Source: Clostridiaceae bacterium (GTDB taxonomy: Bacteria > Bacillota > Clostridia > Lachnospirales > Lachnospiraceae). From it: a DNA stretch of 49,709 bases. Below are positions 18,078-26,424 of this stretch, one piece after another. Location: contig JAJQGL010000006.1 of the NCBI GenBank assembly GCA_021200535.1, positions 1 to 49,709 of the forward strand, given 5' to 3'. The notes under the pieces were generated by a model that saw nothing but the letters and a program-made list of their open reading frames with translations, had not been told where the DNA came from and did not search any database. Both the position numbers and the translations under genes were made by a program. Position 1 is the first letter of the stretch. Every line of letters starts with the position of its first letter.

Positions 18078-19742
18078 TTATCTGATCTCTAAAATGGCGC
18101 CCTTGTCTGCGGATGTTACCATGGAAGCATAACGCGCAAGATAACCGGTTTTTACCTTCGGCTCTTTCGGGGTCCATGCCGCCTTCCTCCGTGCCATCTC
18201 CTCATCAGAAACCTTTGCGTTGATTGTATTTTCCGGAATGTTAATCGAAATGATGTCGCCCTCTTCAATCAATGCAATCGGCCCTCCAACCGCAGCCTCC
18301 GGCGATACATGCCCAATGGATGCGCCGCGGGATGCGCCGGAAAAACGCCCGTCGGTAATCAGCGCTACACTGGAGCCAAGTCCCATCCCGGCAATCGCCG
18401 AAGTCGGATTGAGCATCTCACGCATACCGGGACCGCCCTTTGGTCCTTCATAGCGGATAACAACAACATCCCCTGCAGCAATACTGCCATTTTTGATGGC
18501 AGCAATCGCGTCTTCCTCACAGTCAAACACGCGTGCCGGTCCCTCATGTACCATCATTTCCGGTACAACTGCGGAACGCTTCACCACACAGCTGTCCGGT
18601 GCAATATTTCCGCGAAGTACAGCAATTCCGCCTGTCTCACTGTACGGATTGTCAATCGGACGGATAATCTCCGGATTCCGGTTGACGCATCCTTTGATAT
18701 TTTCGCCAACTGTCTTTCCGGTCGCTGTAATCAGATCGGTATGCAGCAGGCCTTTTTTATCCAGCTCATTCATCACCGCATAAATGCCGCCTGCCTCATT
18801 TAATTCCTCCATATAATGATGTCCTGCCGGAGCAAGATGGCACAGGTTCGGCGTCTTTGAACTGATCTGGTTTGCAATGTCAAGATTGATTTTGACTCCT
18901 GCCTCATGCGCAATCGCCGGCAGATGAAGCATTGTGTTTGTAGAACAGCCCAGTGCCATATCAATAGTCAGCGCATTCATAAATGCCTTCTCTGTCATAA
19001 TGTCTCTCGGACGAATATTCTTTTCCAGCAGTTCCATAACTTTCATGCCAGCATGCTTCGCTAACTTCAGCCTCTGAGAATAAACTGCCGGGATGGTTCC
19101 ATTTCCCTGTAATCCCATACCGATCGCCTCTGTCAGACAGTTCATGCTGTTTGCCGTATACATCCCGGAACAGGAACCGCAGGTCGGACATGCATTACAG
19201 ACATAATCGTCCACTTCCTCTTCTGTCATCTTTCCTGCCGCATGTGCCCCAACCGCTTCAAACATTGTGGAAAGACTTGTTTTTTCTCCTTTGACATGAC
19301 CGGCGAGCATTGGACCGCCGCTGACAAATACCGTCGGCACGTTCACCCTTGCCGCCGCCATTAAAAGCCCCGGCACATTTTTATCACAGTTCGGCACCAT
19401 CACAAGCGCATCAAACTGATGTGCTATCGCCATACACTCCGTAGAATCTGCAATCAAATCCCTGGTCACCAGCGAGTATTTCATCCCGACATGTCCCATT
19501 GCAATACCGTCACAGACTGCAATCGCAGGAAAAACAATCGGGGTTCCCCCAGCCATTGCCACGCCAAGCTTCACAGCCTCAACAATTTTATCTATATTCA
19601 TATGTCCCGGCACAATCTCGTTATACGAACTGACAATGCCTACCAGCGGCTTTTTCAGTTCTTCCTCCGTCAGGCCAAGCGCGTTAAACAGAGAACGCTG
19701 CGGGGCGGCCTGTATCCCCTTTGTCACTACATCACTTTTCAT
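18078..19742 (-). CDS. ilvD: Dihydroxy-acid dehydratase
   Basis: 554 residues, full length. An iron-sulfur enzyme that dehydrates dihydroxy acids to the keto acids of valine and isoleucine. Cluster-binding cysteines are visible in NCDKNVPG and in the [14 protein letters not shown] motif near residue 190; C-terminal SDGRFSG-type sequence is present as [11 protein letters not shown]. The ATG at 19742 is preceded by GGAGG at 6 nt. It lies between leuB (110 bp upstream) and ilvB (49 bp downstream) on one strand. Confidence 0.96.
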   Translation of the reverse strand: MKSDVVTKGIQAAPQRSLFNALGLTEEELKKPLVGIVSSYNEIVPGHMNIDKIVEAVKLGVAMAGGTPIVFPAIAVCDGIAMGHVGMKYSLVTRDLIADSTECMAIAHQFDALVMVPNCDKNVPGLLMAAARVNVPTVFVSGGPMLAGHVKGEKTSLSTMFEAVGAHAAGKMTEEEVDDYVCNACPTCGSCSGMYTANSMNCLTEAIGMGLQGNGTIPAVYSQRLKLAKHAGMKVMELLEKNIRPRDIMTEKAFMNALTIDMALGCSTNTMLHLPAIAHEAGVKINLDIANQISSKTPNLCHLAPAGHHYMEELNEAGGIYAVMNELDKKGLLHTDLITATGKTVGENIKGCVNRNPEIIRPIDNPYSETGGIAVLRGNIAPDSCVVKRSAVVPEMMVHEGPARVFDCEEDAIAAIKNGSIAAGDVVVIRYEGPKGGPGMREMLNPTSAIAGMGLGSSVALITDGRFSGASRGASIGHVSPEAAVGGPIALIEEGDIISINIPENTINAKVSDEEMARRKAAWTPKEPKVKTGYLARYASMVTSADKGAILEIR

Positions 19743-19852
19743 GATTTCCTCCATTCTGCTGCCTCCCTCTGGCAGCATGTTCACTCTGAAAAATTGTCGT
19801 TTCTTCTATCACGGCAATGGTATCAGTCACAACAGCACTCACAAAACAGCAC

Positions 19853-20941
19853 TCAGGATGAAATGCGCTCTGCGATCAGATCACCCATCTGCACCGTTCC
19901 AACCTGTGTCTTTCCGTCCGACATGATATCCACCGTGCGGAATCCTTCTTTCAACACCTGCTTCACCGCATTTTCCACGGCATCTGCCTCTTTTTCCAAA
20001 TCAAAGGAATACCGCAGCATCATAGCAGCCGAAAGAATCGTCGCAATCGGATTTGCCTTGTCCTGCCCGGCAATATCCGGCGCAGAACCATGGCTTGGCT
20101 CATACAGCCCCGCCTTTGTCGCACCAAGACTTGCGGATGCCAGCATTCCGATTGAACCAGTTACCATGCTCGCCTCATCCGATAAAATATCGCCAAACAT
20201 GTTCTCTGTCAAAATGACATCAAACTGCTTCGGGTCGCGAACCAGCTGCATTGCACAGTTATCGACAAGCATATCTGTCAGCTCAACCTCCGGATATTCA
20301 GCCGCCACTTCCCGGACAACCGCTCTCCACAGCCTGGAGGAATCCAGAACATTCGCCTTGTCAACGCTGCATACCTTTTTGTTTCTCTTCCTTGCCACAT
20401 CAAAGCCCCACCTGGCAATGCGCCGAATTTCATTTTCATTATATGTAAGGGTGTCGAACGCTGTTTTGACACCGTTTTCTTCCACCGTTTTTCTCTCACC
20501 AAAATAAAGCCCCCCGGTCAGCTCGCGCATTACCACGAAATCAAAACCGCCTTCTGTCAGCTCCGGCTTTAACGGACAGGCGCCGCTCAGCTCTTCAAAA
20601 AGAATCGCAGGGCGGATATTCGCATACAGCTCCAGACCCTTGCGGATTTTTAACAGGCCTGCCTCCGGACGTTTCTCCGGCGCAATCTGATACCAGTTTG
20701 ACTGTCCCACATTGCCGCCAACCGCACCGAGAAGCACACTGTCGCACGCCTTTGCTCTTTCCAGTGTCTCATCGGTCAGGGATTCCCCATAGACATCAAT
20801 CGAACAGCCACCCATCAAAAGATCTTCATATGCAAATGTGTGCCCAAACTCCTGACCCACCTTTTCCAATACTTTTCTTGCCTCTCTCACAATCTCAGGA
20901 CCAATGCCATCTCCTGAAATGGATGCTATCTTATAATTCAT
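19853..20941 (-). CDS. leuB: 3-isopropylmalate dehydrogenase
   Basis: 362 residues, full length. An NAD-dependent beta-decarboxylating dehydrogenase of leucine synthesis. Motifs visible are [10 protein letters not shown] at the N-terminus, [16 protein letters not shown], the tyrosine in [13 protein letters not shown], and the NAD loop [18 protein letters not shown]. The ATG at 20941 has GAGG 7 nt upstream. It is the first gene of leuB-ilvD-ilvB. Its leader of about 140 nt has a strong promoter and several inverted repeats. leuA and leuCD are not in the window. Confidence 0.96.
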   Translation of the reverse strand: MNYKIASISGDGIGPEIVREARKVLEKVGQEFGHTFAYEDLLMGGCSIDVYGESLTDETLERAKACDSVLLGAVGGNVGQSNWYQIAPEKRPEAGLLKIRKGLELYANIRPAILFEELSGACPLKPELTEGGFDFVVMRELTGGLYFGERKTVEENGVKTAFDTLTYNENEIRRIARWGFDVARKRNKKVCSVDKANVLDSSRLWRAVVREVAAEYPEVELTDMLVDNCAMQLVRDPKQFDVILTENMFGDILSDEASMVTGSIGMLASASLGATKAGLYEPSHGSAPDIAGQDKANPIATILSAAMMLRYSFDLEKEADAVENAVKQVLKEGFRTVDIMSDGKTQVGTVQMGDLIAERISS

Positions 20942-20942
20942 G

Positions 20943-21044
20943 CTAATCCTCATTTCTGCGCACACTCTTTGTACAAGCGAATGATATTCGCTTTAACGAG
21001 GTTTGTGTCAAGTGCGCGCAGACACAAATCCCGCGTGTGATCAT
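20943..21044 (-). promoter_or_regulatory. Structured leader of leuB, with possible leader ORF
   Basis: The untranslated region holds three dyads: TTTGTGTC with GACACAAA (8 bp), AAGCGAAT-gat-ATTCGCTT (8 bp), and a longer-range pairing of TCTGCGCGCAC with GTGTGCGCAGA (11 bp, one G-U) that ends right before AATGAGG, the ribosome-binding site. The last overlaps the first dyad, so they are mutually exclusive. A 33-codon ATG frame runs from 21044 to a stop 1 base before the leuB ATG. A second, overlapping frame is richer in Leu, Ile and Val and ends in GCG CAG AAA TGA. Neither has a clear Shine-Dalgarno sequence. Confidence 0.5.
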
Positions 21045-21086
21045 TTATCTGTCACACTGTCTTTCTTTCTAAAAGCACTATTTTAT

Positions 21087-21115
21087 AGTGTATACAGAAA
21101 TTCAATTTGTGTCAA
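21087..21115 (-). promoter_or_regulatory. Sigma-70-type promoter for leuB-ilvD-ilvB
   Basis: On the minus strand, consensus TTGACA (21110-21115), a 17-bp spacer and TACACT (21087-21092). Transcription would start near 21080, leaving a leader of about 140 nt. Confidence 0.65.
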
Positions 21116-21165
21116 GTCACTTGCCTGCGAGTATACAATCTCCCATTTTTTTACGAAATTTTATT

Positions 21166-21247
21166 GCAGGCGCAGCCCCTGACGCAGACTGCATTATTGT
21201 TTCCCTGCAGCCGCAGTCCCTGCCGCAGGCTGCACTATTGTTTCCCT
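21166..21247 (-). repeat. Two tandem 41-bp repeats across the 3' end of dut
   Basis: 21166-21206 and 21207-21247 match at 36 of 41 positions. The gene-proximal copy contains the last few dut codons and the TAG stop, so the gene end appears duplicated: the second copy carries a TAA in the same place. On the minus strand each copy can form a hairpin between TGCAG and CTGCA arms, the first with a 7-bp TGCAGCC/GGCTGCA stem. They may act as tandem 3'-end structures. Confidence 0.75.
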
Positions 21248-21669
21248 GTAGTCCCAAATCCGCCTCTGTCTTCCCCTTCCAAATGACGCACTTCTTCAAA
21301 TTGGATCACCGGCTGGTTCCGCATAATCCGAAACTGGCAGATTCTGTCGTTGACATGGATCACGGTATCACGCATCGCAATCACCGGCATGCGCCACATA
21401 TCATTATCCCCGCAGTAAGAGCCGTCCACCACTCCAACTGAATTCGGCTGGATTATTCCAAAGTTTTTATAGGTGCTGCTGCGCGGTGCAATATGTGCTT
21501 CATAACCTTCCGGAAGCTGCATGGCAACCCCAAGCGGAATCAGACAAAACTCTCCTTTCTTTAAAGCTACTTCCTCCGAAGCCCGCAGGTCAATCCAGTC
21601 TGATTTGCCATCAATATAAGTCAGTTTGTCAATTTCATCCGTAAAATACTTTATTTTGATCTGTTCCAT
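21235..21669 (-). CDS. dut: dUTP diphosphatase (trimeric dUTPase)
   Basis: 144 residues, typical of the trimeric family. Conserved motifs are [25 protein letters not shown], the RICQFRI segment and the C-terminal GGFGTTG loop that closes over the active site. It hydrolyses dUTP to dUMP, keeping uracil out of DNA. The start at 21669 has GGGGAG 5 nt upstream; the frame extends further but the extension is not conserved-looking. The gene has its own promoter candidate and ends inside a tandem repeat. Confidence 0.93.
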   Translation of the reverse strand: MEQIKIKYFTDEIDKLTYIDGKSDWIDLRASEEVALKKGEFCLIPLGVAMQLPEGYEAHIAPRSSTYKNFGIIQPNSVGVVDGSYCGDNDMWRMPVIAMRDTVIHVNDRICQFRIMRNQPVIQFEEVRHLEGEDRGGFGTTGKQ

Positions 21670-22006
21670 TTGTCTCCCCTTTTTTACAGGCCGGCAAAAA
21701 CAATGTACCGGTCTTGCCAGCCTTTGTGTATTTCTGGTACAGCGTTTCCTCCGCATCTGTTTTCTGTACTAACTTTTTGTGCCAAAAGCAGTATAACATA
21801 ACTGAAAACAGGATGGCAAATGCCGCAATCTGTTTTCCTGACTGGAAAGTCCTGTCACTGGATGCACACTTTTCCTTCTGCTGCATAAAATGAAAAGAAG
21901 GCTTCTATAATGAGAGGACTGGTACAGCATTTCCGAAGCGCCTGTACAAACTTGCACAAGGGGTTTCGATATGAGGTAGTAAATCATTTCTCAGGAAAGG
22001 AATACT
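21670..22006. other. Intergenic region between divergent dut and sleC
   Basis: 337 bp. It holds the dut promoter candidate on the minus strand and, just before 22007, AGGAAAGG as the sleC ribosome-binding site. A sporulation-type promoter for sleC is expected here, but I cannot place one with confidence. Short minus-strand frames across it look like chance. Confidence 0.5.
21790..21819 (-). promoter_or_regulatory. Promoter candidate for dut
   Basis: On the minus strand, TTGCCA (21814-21819), an 18-bp spacer ending in TGT, and TATACT (21790-21795). Both hexamers match 5 of 6 consensus bases and an extended -10 TG is present. Confidence 0.5.
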
Positions 22007-23272
22007 ATGCCAAGCTTAAAAGCAATGCAGGATCTGCCTGACACCGGATATTTTCAGGCAAACATTACATCACAGATTGACTCCTACCCAATCCGTGACG
22101 CACGGATACAAATTACGGATAGCAGCAATCCGGAAAAAATCATTGCCGACCTTGCCACAGACAGCAACGGCCAGACCGAGATTGTCCCGCTTCCGGCACC
22201 GCCGCTGGAATACAGCATGCAGCCGGAAGCAAATCAGCCCTATTCGGAATACAATATCCATATTCAGGCTGCCGGTTTTGAATCTCAGGACATCAACGGG
22301 GCTGAGATTCTGTCTGGAGAAACCGCACTTCAAAATACATCCCTGCTCCCTCTGGAGGACACAGGCGACAGCGGCACAACAGAGCTTTTTGTCATACCGC
22401 CCCACACTTTATACGCCCAGTATCCGCCTAAAATACCAGAAGAAGAAATCAAAGACACCACGCAGACCGGCGAAATTGTCTTAAGCCGTGTTGTAATCCC
22501 GGAATATGTTGTGGTGCATGACGGGCCGCCATCTGATAATTCAGCACAAAATTACTATGTCAAATACAAAGATTATATCAAAAACGTAGCCTCCAGCGAA
22601 ATTTATGCCACATGGCCGGAAGCTACAATCTTTGCCAATATACTGGCAATCCAGTCCTTTACCCTGAACCGCGTCTACACCGAATGGTACCGGAATAAAG
22701 GAAAAGATTTTACCATTACCAACTCGACTGCGTATGACCAGAAATGGATAGCCGGAAGAAATGTCTATGACAGCATCTCGGAGGCTGTCGATACCATTTT
22801 CTCAAATTATCTGTCAAGGCCGAATGTCCTGCAGCCAATTTTCACGCAATACTGCGACGGCCAGCGTGTCTCCTGCCCGAACTGGCTGCGGCAATGGGAA
22901 TCCAAAACATTAGGGGATCAGGGATATTCCGCTATCGAAATCATTCGCTATTTCTACGGAGATACCATGTTTATCAACACAGCACAGGAGATTTCCGGCG
23001 TGCCTGCCTCCTGGCCCGGAAGCGACCTCACGATTGGAAGCACCGGAAGTAAAGTGCAGCAGATGCAGGAGCAGCTAAATGTGATTTCCAATGCCTATCC
23101 GCTCATCCCCAAAATCAGCGCTGACGGTGTATATGGCAGCCAGACGGCGGAGGCAGTAAAAGTTTTCCAGAAGGTTTTTAATCTTCCTCAGACCGGTGTC
23201 GTTGACTTTACGACATGGTATAAAATCAGTGAAATCTATGTCGGCGTCAGCCGGATTGCTGAGCTGGCATAG
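22007..23272 (+). CDS. sleC: SleC-like spore cortex-lytic enzyme with peptidoglycan-binding domain
   Basis: 421 residues. Residues about 13-100 look like a carboxypeptidase-regulatory-type beta domain (prodomain region). The middle, from VVIPEYVVVHDGPPSD, contains IKNVASSEIYATWP and FTLNRVYTEWYRNKG, the SleC/SpoIID-like lytic domain. The last 75 residues are a PG_binding_1 domain (STGSKVQQMQEQL, ISADGVYGSQTAEAVKVFQ). In clostridia SleC is made as a zymogen, activated by Csp proteases, and degrades cortex peptidoglycan during germination. No csp gene or Ser-protease is nearby. No classic signal peptide is seen, as expected for a spore protein. AGGAAAGG precedes the ATG. Confidence is high for the family and lower for the exact role. 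Confidence 0.8.
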   Translation: MPSLKAMQDLPDTGYFQANITSQIDSYPIRDARIQITDSSNPEKIIADLATDSNGQTEIVPLPAPPLEYSMQPEANQPYSEYNIHIQAAGFESQDINGAEILSGETALQNTSLLPLEDTGDSGTTELFVIPPHTLYAQYPPKIPEEEIKDTTQTGEIVLSRVVIPEYVVVHDGPPSDNSAQNYYVKYKDYIKNVASSEIYATWPEATIFANILAIQSFTLNRVYTEWYRNKGKDFTITNSTAYDQKWIAGRNVYDSISEAVDTIFSNYLSRPNVLQPIFTQYCDGQRVSCPNWLRQWESKTLGDQGYSAIEIIRYFYGDTMFINTAQEISGVPASWPGSDLTIGSTGSKVQQMQEQLNVISNAYPLIPKISADGVYGSQTAEAVKVFQKVFNLPQTGVVDFTTWYKISEIYVGVSRIAELA

Positions 23273-23299
23273 ATACGTATTCTGTGAACAATGTTTTCC

Positions 23300-23341
23300 A
23301 AAAAGGGAATGCAGCTCCATCTTCTACTGCATTCCCTTTTT
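23300..23341. terminator. Bidirectional terminator between sleC and the esterase gene
   Basis: AAAAAGGGAATGCAG (23300-23314) pairs perfectly with CTGCATTCCCTTTTT (23327-23341) around a 12-nt loop, with T-runs in both directions. The stop codon of the minus-strand esterase lies in the loop, so its last codons are part of the terminator stem. Confidence 0.75.
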
Positions 23342-24277
23342 TTCCGGTATTTCCTGTTCACAAGAGGAAGAAAAAATTTCTTCCGTAAATTCCAGTGCCT
23401 CTTCCCATGCTTTTTCCGACTCCGGAAGCCGTTCCAGCGCCGTTTGAAACACATGAAACATGCCTTCATAAACAGACAGCCTGACTTGACAGCCTGACTC
23501 CCTTGCTTTCTTTGCCGCATCGACAGAATCACTCAGAAGCATTTCTTCACTCCCCACCTGAAAAAGCATGGGCGGCAGTCCTTCAAAGCTGCCAAAAAGC
23601 GGCGAAATATAAGGTTCCGACGGATCATGCCCCTGATAATATTGTCCGCTGTAAATCATGCTTTCCTTCGTTCCCCCAAACAGCGGATCCGTATAAAAAT
23701 TTTTCTCATAGGATTCACCGGAAGCAGTCAGGTCAGTCCACGGAGACATCAAAACCATTGCTGCCGGGAGTTCCTTCCCCTGATCTCTCAGGTAAGCGGC
23801 TAATGCAAGGCAAAGTCCCCCTCCTGCCGAATCCCCGGCAAGAACAAGCTCTTTTCCCCTGTAGCCCAGATTTAACAGCATACAATACGCAGAATATGCA
23901 TCCTGCAGCGCCGCAGGATATGGATGCTTCGGTGCAACCCGGTAATCTGCAGAAAACACCTTGATGCCTCCCATCGCATCACTATAGCGCTTTGCAAAAT
24001 TGCGGTGCCTGTTTTTCATTCTGCCGATATAGCCGCCTCCATGCAGCTGCAACACGGCCTTCTCTCCGGCAACCTGAGGCGGTGTAAGTATCTCCACATC
24101 ACATCCCCCGGCTTTTACCCGCAAAAGGGAATACCCATCAGGCGGATGCCACGGCGCTTCATGCACCTTTTTGGAAAGCATTCCATTTTTTATCTGAGGA
24201 CCTAAAAGCCGCTCTGATGTTGCAAGCCGGAGCAACTCACGCACAACCTTTGCCCTGACGCTGATTTCCTTTTTCAA
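23324..24277 (-). CDS. Alpha/beta hydrolase, hormone-sensitive-lipase-type esterase
   Basis: 317 residues, normal for the HSL family. The oxyanion motif HGGG is at 79-82, the nucleophile is S150 in GDSAGGG, and the acid/histidine are probably in the SDSVDAA and GMFHVF regions near the C-terminus. No signal peptide is seen, so it is likely cytoplasmic. It would hydrolyse an acyl ester; the substrate is unknown. The start is a TTG at 24277 with GAGG 8 nt upstream; the first in-frame ATG is 33 codons later. It is the third gene of a same-strand trio with the DUF6320 and acyltransferase genes (35 bp after DUF6320), which suggests it acts on their product. Confidence 0.82.
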   Translation of the reverse strand: MKKEISVRAKVVRELLRLATSERLLGPQIKNGMLSKKVHEAPWHPPDGYSLLRVKAGGCDVEILTPPQVAGEKAVLQLHGGGYIGRMKNRHRNFAKRYSDAMGGIKVFSADYRVAPKHPYPAALQDAYSAYCMLLNLGYRGKELVLAGDSAGGGLCLALAAYLRDQGKELPAAMVLMSPWTDLTASGESYEKNFYTDPLFGGTKESMIYSGQYYQGHDPSEPYISPLFGSFEGLPPMLFQVGSEEMLLSDSVDAAKKARESGCQVRLSVYEGMFHVFQTALERLPESEKAWEEALEFTEEIFSSSCEQEIPEKKGMQ

Positions 24278-24312
24278 AACCAGTACCTCATCTTTCTTTT
24301 ATTATGATTCAT

Positions 24313-24978
24313 TTAGATATAAAATCGCTTTTTTAACTCATTTTTTGCCGTCCTGTTCCCTATACAGAAACAAAGAGAAAATAAAATTGCAGACACTAAA
24401 AAAGCAGTCCATGGAAGCGCCGGCTTTGCCGTCACACCAAACAAAAATAACGCAAGCAGTATAGCGCTGACCAGCAAAACAAACAGCTGTACCAAAAGGT
24501 AGCTCTGCCAGTCCCGCCGGTTAAAAAGCATGCACACGGCAAGCACAGCATCCAGAAAAAGCACCGCACATGGCATCGCATATACCACGGACCAGCCGGA
24601 TGAACCGGTAACACGGTCTAACAGCAGCAAAAAAAACATCCCTGCCAGTGTCTGCCAGTACATTTTCCGAATATGGCTGTTACGCCGGTTAAAAGAATAA
24701 TATATTGTAAAAATGGCATACAAAAAACATACCCCCGTGATCAGAGACCAGGAAAAACGGTCATCCGAATAGTAATCAGCAACAAGAAATATCATCTCCA
24801 AAACAACAAGAACAAAGACAAAGAGCTTAAGCAGGAGCCGAAAAATCTTTGTCTGGCTCCGCACATCCGGATAAGTATCCGTCTGCCCGTCCCCATCTGT
24901 TGTAAGAATAGTCTCACACAAGGGACACACGGCAGTGTCATCCACAATCTCGACACCGCATCGTTTGCATTGATTCAC
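24313..24978 (-). CDS. DUF6320 membrane protein with N-terminal zinc ribbon
   Basis: 221 residues. The first 21 carry two CxxC pairs (C4/C7 and C18/C21), a zinc-ribbon pattern. After a polar linker come about six hydrophobic segments, between residues 45 and 210, so it is an integral membrane protein. I recognise it as the DUF6320 type, for which I know no experimental function. The start is taken as the GTG at 24978, with GGGGG 8 nt upstream; a GTG three codons earlier overlaps that site. It sits between the condensation-fold acyltransferase (48 bp) and the esterase (35 bp). Confidence 0.72.
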   Translation of the reverse strand: MNQCKRCGVEIVDDTAVCPLCETILTTDGDGQTDTYPDVRSQTKIFRLLLKLFVFVLVVLEMIFLVADYYSDDRFSWSLITGVCFLYAIFTIYYSFNRRNSHIRKMYWQTLAGMFFLLLLDRVTGSSGWSVVYAMPCAVLFLDAVLAVCMLFNRRDWQSYLLVQLFVLLVSAILLALFLFGVTAKPALPWTAFLVSAILFSLCFCIGNRTAKNELKKRFYI

Positions 24979-25026
24979 AAAACACACCCCCTCTTCTTTT
25001 TCCGGCGCTGCAAAGCAAGTACAGCA

Positions 25027-26325
25027 TCAGTATGTCACTCCGTTACTCTCAACAATTACCCGGATACCCTGTTCAGACAAGGTCTTAAAAAAACGCCTTT
25101 GGATGGAAACATCTGTAAATACAGATGTAATTGTAAAGCTCAGCAAGTCATTGTAGGAACAGATTGCTCCTTTTATGTTCTGCCCGACCGACCGTGAAAT
25201 CATCACACTAAAATTCCGGATAAACGGGCGGTATTTTTCACCGACCTGAATCTTGCCAATATTGGTCACTGTTGTTGTATTAGCCTTCGCCGACGAACGG
25301 TAAACCATCCGCATCGCAACCAGCTTGACAAAAATCGGAACAGAACGTAAAAAAATGTTTTTCTGATTGGCAACATTATAGGAAAACAGCTCCTCCAGAT
25401 GCTCTTTATTGATCTGCCCGCGAAGGCTTTGCTTTACAAGATCTACCACATCCTGCAGCGGCATATCCTCTCTCTCCGGCAAAAAGACAGCGCTGACCAT
25501 CACAAAGAAATTTCTTGTTGTCAAAGAGTCAAAAAACGGCCTTAAATCAACTGGTATGCACGCAGCCAGCGGTTTATCAGACGGCTGGCCATGCAGATAT
25601 TCTTTGTATATGCTATACAAAAAAACAGCAGTCAGATACTCATTGATACTTGCCTCTGCTTTTCGGCAAACCTCTTTTAGCTCTGTCAGAGGCATGTAAC
25701 CGTGGAAAACGCTAATCTCCCCGCCGCCAAATTTCTCTCCCTTTACCTCCACTGCGCGCTTTGTCTGATACCCTTTTTTATGGCTTTTTTTGTAGTGCTT
25801 CAGATAGCTGTCCTCTGTGTTAAGAGACGTCTCATCAGAAAAACCGGTCTGATCTGCCCCGGAAAGGCTTTCCTGCGTCAGACGCAGATACTGGTATGTG
25901 ATTTCCTTTAAAAAATTTACGCTTCCCATCCCATCAGCCAGCACATGAAAAACCTCCAGATTAATTCTTTTTTTGTAATACGTAACGCGGAACAGATAAT
26001 TATTATTGGCATAAGGTTCTATATACGAGCAGGGATAATTTGCCTCCTCCAGCACATTTGGGGCGGGCTTGTCATTTGTCTCAAAATAATGCCAGAAAAT
26101 CCCTCTGCGCATGCGCACGCGGAACGTATCATACCGCGGCAATACCATGTCAAGCGCCTGCTGCAGCCGCATTGCATCCACATTTTCCCGCAGGACAACA
26201 CTGATACGATAGACATTTGTCCTGTTGTGGCCTGCAATCGCCGGGAACAGGTTTGCCGTATTGTCAAGCTTTTCCCAGTGTATTCTCTGCCTCCTGTTTT
26301 TCTTTCCTTTACCCTGATTGTTCAA
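25027..26325 (-). CDS. Condensation-domain-like acyltransferase (alcohol acetyltransferase/PapA type)
   Basis: 432 residues resembling the chloramphenicol-acetyltransferase/condensation fold. The N-terminal part (IHWEKLDNTANLFPAIA, then LQQALDMVLPRYDTFRVRM) is typical of these enzymes. The active-site motif appears as HVLADG at 127-132; the first histidine of the usual HHxxxDG is Phe here, while the catalytic second one is kept. A DFGWG-like motif is not evident. Such enzymes transfer an acyl group to an alcohol or amine. The start is a TTG at 26325 with AGAGG 7 nt upstream and no ATG near; the fold needs this N-terminus. It heads the trio with DUF6320 and the esterase. Product unknown. Confidence 0.72.
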   Translation of the reverse strand: MNNQGKGKKNRRQRIHWEKLDNTANLFPAIAGHNRTNVYRISVVLRENVDAMRLQQALDMVLPRYDTFRVRMRRGIFWHYFETNDKPAPNVLEEANYPCSYIEPYANNNYLFRVTYYKKRINLEVFHVLADGMGSVNFLKEITYQYLRLTQESLSGADQTGFSDETSLNTEDSYLKHYKKSHKKGYQTKRAVEVKGEKFGGGEISVFHGYMPLTELKEVCRKAEASINEYLTAVFLYSIYKEYLHGQPSDKPLAACIPVDLRPFFDSLTTRNFFVMVSAVFLPEREDMPLQDVVDLVKQSLRGQINKEHLEELFSYNVANQKNIFLRSVPIFVKLVAMRMVYRSSAKANTTTVTNIGKIQVGEKYRPFIRNFSVMISRSVGQNIKGAICSYNDLLSFTITSVFTDVSIQRRFFKTLSEQGIRVIVESNGVTY

Positions 26326-26424
26326 TCGTTTCCTCTCTCCTTTGCCCGGTGATCCAAAACAGAATGGGGTTTGCCCCTATGCGTTTTTTATTTGCCCGCC
26401 ATGCTGTCGGCAAAAAAAGCAGCT

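Noticed and set aside
19419-20507. A 362-codon open frame on the plus strand, antisense to leuB and ilvD
   Set aside because: It has no recognisable protein features and lies opposite two well-conserved genes; it is a codon-bias shadow.
20943-21080. A T-box riboswitch for leuB
   Set aside because: The leader is short and I see no T-box sequence, specifier-loop structure or terminator.
21635-21886. An 83-codon minus-strand frame with one hydrophobic segment upstream of dut
   Set aside because: No ribosome-binding site, it overlaps the dut start in another frame, and the dut promoter candidate lies inside it.
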